Shown here in pieces: positions 47,026 through 54,164 of a stretch of DNA of 54,164 nt. Source of the stretch: Psilocybe azurescens (lineage: Eukaryota; Basidiomycota; Agaricomycetes; Agaricales; Agrocybaceae). Position 1 is the stretch's first letter. The number at the start of each line of letters is the position of its first letter. The position numbers were made by a program, and so were the translations under genes. The notes beneath the pieces were generated by a model. The model did no database searches and was not told where the DNA came from. It was given only the letters and a program-made list of their open reading frames with translations. The stretch covers positions 1-54,164 of the forward strand of contig JAJIRX010000287.1 in the NCBI GenBank assembly GCA_023853785.1, given 5' to 3'.

Positions 47026-48959
47026 GGCCAAAAAATACTTACAAATTGCAATATACACAAGGATCCACTCTTTTCCACGGAAAATCGATATTTCAAAGGC
47101 TCCAGTGTACTCTCAGAGCTTTGCCTACCAAATCACGGATATATCGGACAAGTCGCTGGATCAGGTGACGTAGAATACTTTTGGCAAAGACTTCAAGTCT
47201 CTGGGGATCTCAAATGACCTGCTGCTCATTTGCTGAGTGATGGGTGGGTACATGACCATATGTTTGCTTGTTCCGCCTCATATTCTGACCTTGGACACTC
47301 CCTCCACCGGTTATATTTAGTCCCCAAGTTGTGATTTATTAACAAGTTGTAATACCTAACAATGTTGTGTGACAAATAAATTACTCTGCGATCTTTATTA
47401 TCTGTGACCTGTTCAAGTTTTTTTAGTAAGTTGAGATAATCATGTGTCATTAACAATGATGTGGCCAACATTGAATCTGATCACTTTCTTCGAGCCCAAT
47501 AGGTAACTGCAATGTTCTATCTGAATCCCACTTCTGCATGTCATTTCATTTAGAGATTCTGTGCTGCACACAACCCCAAATTGGACGATGGTATGTGTTT
47601 GAAATAAGAACAGTGCAACTACTTCCTCAGAAAGTAAGGGCGATTTGAGCGCAACAGCATGGGAGCTGGATTTGGGTCACATGGACATCAAGCAGACACT
47701 GTGGGAGAGGTGGACTGGGATGATATCTGGAGCCACTTGACATTGAATACATCCTCTTCCTCCACCTCAGAGCTTCTTCCAGATGCCTTATGTAGAATAG
47801 GGTGAGTCTTATCAAGCTCTCCCATACTGTACATCCTCAAATATGCTGCGGTCGCAAGACTGCAAAATGTTACTAGGGAATGGAAAAATGACAAAATTCC
47901 GATAGCTCCCAAAGACTGAACACATGTCAGAAAATAATGGTGGTTTTTTGCCGCATAATAGTAGGAAGGCCAAGGCTATGTTACCAATTGCCAATAGCAA
48001 TCTTATTGTATTTCAGTCCATACCTGACTCCAACTCCACTTGAATAGTTTGTGCCTGTGTTCCTGTGGATGTCCAAATGCAACACTCTCTACCACTATAT
48101 ATTTATTTATTATCTATCTCTAGGACACTAGTAGTATGGGAGATTTTCACACATTTATAGAGAGATACTCTATGAATGGGCTTGTCTATTCTCAGCAAAT
48201 ACCTAATATAATTTGTATAAGTAAAAAATTACCTGTGACCTGTATTGGCGAGCAAGGCTCCCTTGTCACATGTACTATCTCTTCCCTCTCACATTAATTT
48301 GCCTTTTCTCTCTTCTGCAAGAGTCTTCCTATTTGACACCTAGCATTTTGTGAATTGGGTGACTTATTCCTGACATCCCTGCGGCATATGGCACTTGAAC
48401 TGTGTATTCAATTTTGGCTACACAAGTGTGGCAAAATTTTGCAGATCATGCAGGGTTCAGGGGAATATCATTACTGCTAAATGTATAACCCTAGGTGCAT
48501 CGTGAATTTTCTTCTGTTGGCGCCCTGTGTTCATAACAAACAGCCACATTTGGTGTGAGTTGCTCTCTATGGACTTCAGGTAGTGTGGAAAAACTGCTGG
48601 GACCATGGCCCCACTGAACTGTAATGGGGTGCACGAAGGTCCATTGGCAAAACGGCACAGACCATACATTACAATACAAAGTCCTTGTAAGGCAGCTAAG
48701 GGCACTAATGCCCAAAAGGCAATGAATAGTCAAACCTGAAGACTACATTTTGGCAAGGACCTGTAATCATTAACTATTTATAAAACCTTGGTTTACCTTG
48801 TACAGTGGCCTAAAATTGGTCACCTTACATTAGAAAATAAGGATGTCCTGCTATACCGAGGTTGAAAATTTAAAACTGTGGGCCACTCCATTCATTTGTT
48901 TACCTGAATGCCATCACATCTCACACCACTCTACACTGTGTTATTTAATGAGTACTACT
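47026..48959. other. AT-rich stretch without identified genes
   Basis: Minus-strand open segments at 47627-48000 and 48457-48733 (for example QGLCIVMYGLCRFANGPSC) could be parts of a decayed mobile-element protein. I recognise no motif, and no TIR pair was found. Confidence 0.3.
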
Positions 48960-49035
48960 TGCTGGAATTGAACCATCAACTACATGAGGCCCAACTGATG
49001 TCTCACTAACTACTATACCAAATTGTCATTCTGAA
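48960..49035 (-). repeat. tRNA-like segment (A and B boxes)
   Basis: On the minus strand TGGTATAGTAGT (49020-49009) and GGTTCAATTCC (48974-48964) stand at tRNA spacing with a partly paired T arm. The acceptor stem does not pair, so it is a tRNA-derived repeat, not a tRNA gene. It lies about 75 bp outside the element at 49109. Confidence 0.5.
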
Positions 49036-49108
49036 TTACACAACATGATTAAATATGTACCAATTTGGAAAGCCCACACTTGGTGAAATTTCCTTTTGGC
49101 ATCCTTGC

Positions 49109-51071
49109 GAGGTCTTTCCTTTCCCCCACACAATCCATATGGACTCCAGTGGACTCCAGTGGACTCTCTGTCCGGCCAAACTGGCTGACAGATTGTCTAG
49201 TCCACTGGACTGGACTGGACTGCAGTCCACTGCAGTCCACTGGACTCGCACTGGACTCCTGCCAAAATTTCAGTCCAGTCTCAGTCCAGTGGATTGAGAC
49301 TCCAGTCAAGTCCACTGGAGTCCACTGGACTGGGGCTTAAATATTCACTGAATAACAACAAATAATATGTTTATTAGCACAGTCCACTGGATGCAATAAT
49401 TAACACAATATCCAAAGTATAATCATTGGTTATTAATATTAATATAAATGGCAAAAAATAACATCAAAGCCGATTCTACATAAGAACAATTAATTGAAAC
49501 AATAGTTAAATATATCAGGGAGCAAGGCCTCTCTATAAATAAATTTTTGCATTTTGTTCAGTCCGCGGGGTAAGAATTTCACAGGCACATGTGATGTGCA
49601 CGTGTGCCCGGCATCAGCCAATCAGCACGATCACCATCAAATGCATGCGTGTGCTGTCAGATTCCTCTTTCTTTCCAACTGCCACCATCTACTTTCTGTC
49701 CCCCCTTTCCCTTTCTCTTTCCACCGCCGTTGTCACTGTTGCCGCTGTCCCTCACCCGCCACTGCCCTTCTCGCCTTGCGACAGCCTTGTCATCACTGTC
49801 TGTGAGGCAGATCAGGTAGCTGCCACTTTGCCGCCGCTCAAAATTGGGAGGGAAGGGGATCAGGGAGGAACTGGGGAAGGAGGTGAGTACCTACCATCCC
49901 GCCTTTCCCCTTCTTTACTAACAAACCACGCAGGTGCAGACCCCCATGTCGACGGTGCAAGGCACTGGTGAGGGCACGCAGCACCCTCTCGCCGTTGACA
50001 GTGGCCCTGCCATTGGGTATCCCAACATGGGACCACCGTAGTTGCCACGTCATACCGCTGCCTCTGCCATTGCCAGCTCAGGTGGCCCCTCCATTGTGCC
50101 ACCCCACCGGACCCTTCTGTTGCTGCCATGTCACTTGCCCCCTTGTTGTTGCCAGCTCATGTGGCCCTGCTATTGTGCCACCTTGCCTACCCCCTCTGTT
50201 GCCGCCATGTCACTCACCCCCTTGTTGTTGCCAGCTCATGTGGCCCCGCTATTGTGCCACCTTGCCTACCCCTCCATTGCTGCCATGTCACTCACCCCCT
50301 CGTTGTTGCCAGCTCAGGTGGCCCCATCATCGTGCCACCCCGCCGGACCCTTCTGTGGCCACCACATCACTCACCCCTTGTTGTTGCCAGCTCAGGTGGC
50401 CCTGCCATCGGACCACCTCGCTCGCCCCCTCCATCTCTGCCACCTCCCCCATTGTCTCTGTTGTTACCTGCTCCTTCCGCTAATGCCATGTCACTCACCC
50501 CTTTGTTGTTACCAGCTAAGGCGGCCCTGCCATTGTGCCGCCTCCCCTGCCCTCCGTTGTTGCCAGCTCACCTGCACCTGCAGCCCTGTGTCTGCTCCCA
50601 TCTGTGATGTATTGTCCCTGTCCCTGTCCCCTCTTGCATGATGTTCTCTATGTAGTTATATAGCTAACTTTTACAATGTATATAGCCCTAGTTAGCATAT
50701 ATACATGTATATATATATATTTCATGTATTCACTGGGCTTGAATTTTCACAATTTTCTCTATTTCATTAATTAAGTCTAGTGAACTCAAAGATAAACAGA
50801 GTCCAATGGATTCCACTGGACTCTATTTATTTTGATTTCTACTTATTTATTGTATTAAGTTTATCAGAGTCCAGTGGACTTGCTTATATACTAAGTGTAA
50901 AAAGATAAAAAGAGTCCACTGGAGTCCACTGGACTCTATTTATTTTGATTTCTACTTATTTACTGTATCATGTCTACCAGAGTCCAGTGGACTGTGTTCA
51001 CCTTTTACACTTAGTATATAGGCAAGTCCAGTGGAGTCGATATGGACTGTGTGGGGGATGGTAAAGTACTG
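49109..51071. mobile_element. Complete non-autonomous element with GTCCAGTGGA arrays, 1.96 kb
   Basis: A perfect 8-bp duplication ATCCTTGC lies at 49101-49108 and 51072-51079. The TIRs are imperfect (left GAGGTCTTTCC..CCCCCACACA; right, inverted, CAGTACTTTACC..CCCCCACACA), followed on both sides by (A/G)TCCATAT(G/C)GACTCCA. Inside each end is an array of GTCCAGTGGA/TCCACTGGAC words (49139-49390 and 50787-51045). The middle is a GC-rich C/T-biased block with a minisatellite. It has no transposase. An 8-bp duplication with subterminal repeats fits hAT or KDZ mobilisation. Confidence 0.85.
50108..50600. repeat. ~78-bp minisatellite inside the element
   Basis: About five units share GCCATGTCACTCACCCCCT, TGTTGTTGCCAGCTCA(T/G)GTG and GTGGCCC..ATTGTGCCACC. 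The period is close to 78 bp, a multiple of three, so all three plus-strand frames stay open for 150-200 codons. That openness is a by-product of the repeat. Confidence 0.8.
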
Positions 51072-51079
51072 ATCCTTGC

Positions 51080-52047
51080 ACATGGACATTCAATTGTATG
51101 CAAATGTTTCCGGGCCTCATAAATACGTAGTTAATTCTTCAATAAATTTGATTGAAGACCAAAACTTTTGCAAGACATTAAATTGATGCCAATGGATGTT
51201 TGTTTCATTACAAGATCATTAGAAAATTGTACAAAAATAACCATCAACTATCATGGACTAGTAATGATTAGGACAGTATCAAAGTTTACCAATGTTTACT
51301 AAGACATTTAAAGCGATCAAAAGTTTGGTTAAGTATTCAAAGATTTCGCAAGGATTCTGGACACTGTATATGGCAATATATTGATTGAAAATGCTTTCCT
51401 GATTATCTAAGGTCCGCAGTGCAAAGTATTGTTTTGTCGCTTTTGCCGATGTCGTGGGGACATAGTTATTAGCACCATCTAGTCCCCTTCATACTTGTAA
51501 CCTATGACCTACTGCTTGCCTGCCACTACAGTTTTAAAGCGCAAAGTGGCAATCGAAGACGTTCTGTTAGGCTTACGCCAAAGCTTGCGTCGTAGTTGTG
51601 AATCCGGTTGCCACTCGTGATTAAACAACGGCACGTTCGGGCTACCAAATGCGACTGTTTGTAGAAATGTAGGCGCAACGGGAAATTTTCACGAGCGTTA
51701 TGCATTTGGCTGTAAGTCACAACCTTACTTGACATAGCTCGAGAGGGCTCCCATTGTGAACCAGATCCGTATAAGCAATCGGAAGGTTTTATGAGGAATC
51801 ATGTGGGTTGTATGGGCAGTCCCAGGGTTCGATGTCGGCTTGCATGAGCGATGTACAGGCGATGAGGGTTAAACGCTAAATTTTGAATATGAATGTGCAA
51901 TCGGCTCCTTAACCAGTGTCATGCAGAATCTATTTTTAGACACGTTGACGTCAAATCGAATGTCACCGATGTTTCAGACAAGAGTGGGTCAAGTGGATCG
52001 TTAAAACGTAGAGGATTGTCAACCTCAACATCTTCACTAGAACCACC
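51080..52047. other. No gene identified
   Basis: The stretch runs from the right flank of the element to the start of the His-rich membrane-protein gene. A minus-strand frame at 51526-51735 has no recognisable features. Confidence 0.35.
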
Positions 52048-52723
52048 ATGTTCCACACCAATAACCCCAGCGAACACCATCACAATGAAGCGGAGCATCT
52101 TCAACATCAACATCAGCATCACGATGAAGAACTTCACCATCACCAGCACCACCATTCGACCGCCGCTCGGAAACTCGTATTCACCAAAGGGGCGCTTGAC
52201 ATATTCGTGTCCTTGTCCTTGATTCTTTTCCCATCTTTTTCATGGATGGACCATTGACGTCCACGGTGTACAATCTGACTGGAATCGTAAGTTGTTTAAA
52301 CGTGTGCTCAAAGATTTCGAGACTGAAAACGTTGGATCATAGCCCGCAGCGTCATGGGCGCAGGATCATTCTGGAACCGCTACCCTCTCAGCGCTCATAA
52401 TGGGATGCGGCTTTGCAGGCATCACAGCAGGGCAGTCCGAGTCTGACGATGGATATCGGGTCGTCGGTATGCGCTCTCTCGCCTAACACACATAGCCTAT
52501 TCGTAATCCTAATCGATTCACACTACTACCAGCTGCATTGAACGGCGCATTCGCGTTGACCGGCTTCTTCATTTGCTTGTTATCCCCACACAAATATGGT
52601 TCAGTGTTCCTTCTGTTCATGTCGATTCAAGATATTGTTTGGTATGCGCTGATCGTACACTCTGGGTCCTTTTGGGCCGATGGACTCGCTTGGCCTGTCC
52701 ACCCGAGGTCTCTACGTGCTTGA
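52048..52723 (+). CDS. Small membrane protein with histidine-rich N-terminal tail
   Basis: Exons 52048-52286, 52343-52466 and 52533-52723, introns 56 and 66 bases. The first about 45 residues hold roughly 18 histidines (clusters like EHHHNEAEH and LHHHQHHH). Then come hydrophobic segments: FTKGALDIFVSLSLILFPSF; LSALIMGCGFAGITAG; ALNGAFALTGFFICLL; and VFLLFMSIQDIVWYALIV. This suggests four passes and about 185 residues. One base must be added in the T run at 52236-52240 to keep the frame from PSF into MDGPLTSTVYNLTGI; the two introns then join in phase. The membrane part looks like a conserved fungal protein whose name I do not know. Metal binding by the His tail is a guess. Confidence 0.6.
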
Positions 52724-53779
52724 AGAGCGTCTTTCGAGGGATGTGCTGAGGCATGAGGAAATTCATGATGCGAGACATGGGCATGCAAATCAAGAGAAGC
52801 AGGGATTGCACGGCCAGTAGATCATTCAAACATAAGACGCAGAGCGTCCTTGTCCAATAATATGTCGCGTACCACTGAACGGAAATGTGTTCATCCTTCT
52901 ATCAGATTGTTGTAGTTTGTGTCTCTGTCCCTATCAAAGACTTAAAGCGCAGCTTCCGAATTATTGACGTCAAATCCACCTTTTCAGATTTTAATAGAGA
53001 AGTTCATGTCTCAGCGACAACTAAACAAAAATATGCTTCCAGAGCGCGCACCCGTCCGCGAATACCATTAATCCAATCAGTATGTGGTCGAGTTGCAGAT
53101 TGTTGCACTGTTTATTTTCTCATATGAAACTGGTGTGGGTAGCCGCTGAGCGTAGCACCGCCGTCAATGAGCTCGGTAGTCGGAGACGCCGCGTGAGTAG
53201 TTCCTTGTCCTTTATTTTACTAATACGAAGAGCTGGCGCCCCGCCTATTGGATTGTTCTACCATATGTAGTTCTGGTTAGGTGAAATTCATGAGTTTCCC
53301 GGTTCAACGAGAACGAATTTTTGAAAGACCTTACCAGCCTCGTTGCGGGGCTCGAGTGGTGCACACAGAACAAGAGTGACCGAAGAGGTCAAGAGAGGAA
53401 GTACTTAATAGACTTCATGGCTTGTAAACGTGATGGTTGAGGACATCCGCACCGCAGAGTGAAGAATAAAAAGCCCCCAGTGCGTTGGGGTTTAATGTTT
53501 TGAGAACAGTACTTATAACAGAACGTAGCACGGAAATGTGCTTCGCATCATTACAGGTTTTGAAAATGAGTGTGCCAAACACAATCTAGAAAAACATTAG
53601 CACGAGCCGAATCCAGATTACATGATTTAAGTACCCTTTGCTTTCGATGTCACTGGTGAGATTTTATACAGAAGGAAAGTAAATACGCAATATCTATACC
53701 TCGCTTTCCGGAGGTCTTTACACAGCCCCATTTTTGGTCGGGACTCTATATTCAGAATGACAATTTTTCTGGTCTAGGA
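52724..53779. other. Gene-poor stretch with one homologous fragment
   Basis: Apart from 53080-53310 no coding or repeat signal was recognised. Confidence 0.35.
53080..53310 (+). pseudogene. Fragment homologous to 8902-9117
   Basis: An open segment contains LVWVAAERSTAVNELGSRRRRV, matching LMWVAAE..RRRV of the minus strand near 9050-8980. The DNA downstream also matches (GAAATTCATGAGTTTCCCGG versus GAAATTCATGAGTTGCCC). About 30 bases present in the 9-kb copy are missing here. A GTGAGT donor follows RRRRV. Confidence 0.4.
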
Positions 53780-53998
53780 CTGCTGAAATTTTCCGGTGAG
53801 ATTCCGGTGAGATTCCGGTGAAAGTCCGACCGGACTACAAGTCCAACGGACTGTCGGGGACTGTCCACTGGAAATGACCGGACAGGACCAACGGAAGTCC
53901 AATGGAAGTCCATTGGAATCCCACCGGACATGACCATTGGAATTCCAGCGGACAAGTCCAACAGAATTCCAATGGAAGTCCAACGGATGTCCTTTTAT
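53780..53998. repeat. AGTCCAATGGAA-word array
   Basis: GGTGAGATTCC (three times, 12-base period), then AAGTCCAATGGAAGTCCATT and related CCAACGGA/TCCGTTGG words, in both orientations. It resembles the GTCCAGTGGA arrays in style but not in the word used. Confidence 0.65.
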
Positions 53999-54018
53999 TA
54001 TAATTTATACTAGTATAG

Positions 54019-54100
54019 AAAAAGACACTAGCGAGAATTGAACTCGGGCATCAGAATGCCGGACGCAAGCAGGATAAACCAACTGAGCCACAAAGGCTTA
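54019..54100 (-). repeat. tRNA-like segment with Pol III-type terminator
   Basis: On the minus strand TGGCTCAGTTGG (A box, 54090-54079) and GAGTTCAATTC (B box, 54045-54035) are followed by TTTTT at 54023-54019. The T arm can form four pairs (CGAG/CTCG), but D and acceptor stems do not pair properly. Best read as the head of a tRNA-derived SINE or a tRNA pseudogene. It borders the word array at 53780-53998. Confidence 0.55.
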
Positions 54101-54164
54101 TGAAAAATAATAAAAATTAGTTAAATACATAGCGATGCCGCCGAAATTCTCGGCACTGCTCGGC
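54101..54164. other. Window edge
   Basis: AT-rich bases followed by a GC-rich end; too short to interpret. Confidence 0.3.

Noticed and set aside
50042..50641. 199-codon frame and two others over the same DNA
   Set aside because: All three frames are open because the minisatellite period is a multiple of three; no start context or family.
54019..54100. Functional tRNA gene
   Set aside because: A and B boxes and a T run are present, but acceptor and D stems do not pair and no clear anticodon arm forms.

Overview
The window reads as nuclear DNA of a filamentous basidiomycete, most likely an agaricomycete. The host-type genes are split by short GT-AG introns, often 45-60 bases. The recognisable families (DUF6533 membrane proteins, a PAR32/DUF3602 protein, a vacuolar aspartic protease, FunK1-type kinases, KDZ transposase and a fungal Tc1/mariner family) fit that group. 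No operons, CRISPR arrays or rRNA genes were seen. Species was not determined.

Layout: AT-rich repeat blocks alternate with GC-normal gene islands. 1-8.0 kb holds nested hAT-like MITEs, arrays of short words and a KDZ transposase remnant. 8.2-17.4 kb is a gene island: degraded membrane-protein exons, an uncertain multi-exon gene, a six-repeat PAR32/DUF3602 gene with a TATA box, a possible small upstream gene, then 3.7 kb without a convincing gene. 17.5-20.5 kb is an end-to-end Tc1/mariner element. 20.7-25.7 kb holds an intact six-exon multi-pass membrane protein gene between inverted repeats, then a seven-exon PEP4-like aspartic protease on the other strand. 25.7-43.1 kb is a transposon graveyard: a FunK1 kinase pseudogene, an element with long inverted repeats, several word arrays, a 6.2-kb Helitron with a second Helitron 5' end directly behind it, and a PIF/Harbinger element in that second copy. 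43.1-46.8 kb is another island with a DUF6533-like gene. 46.8-51.1 kb contains a complete 1.96-kb non-autonomous element with a perfect 8-bp target duplication. 51.1-53.8 kb has a histidine-rich membrane-protein gene. The window ends in another word array and a tRNA-like SINE-type segment.

The most unusual theme is a set of at least eight element ends built from dense arrays of short, self-complementary, element-specific words, often spaced about one helical turn apart. One such element can be bounded exactly by its target duplication. tRNA-like A/B-box segments lie beside several arrays. A second theme is that nearly every recognisable gene except the membrane protein at 21.8-23.1 kb carries one or more single- or double-base frame breaks, mostly at short runs. 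These are either consensus errors in the assembly or very recent decay.
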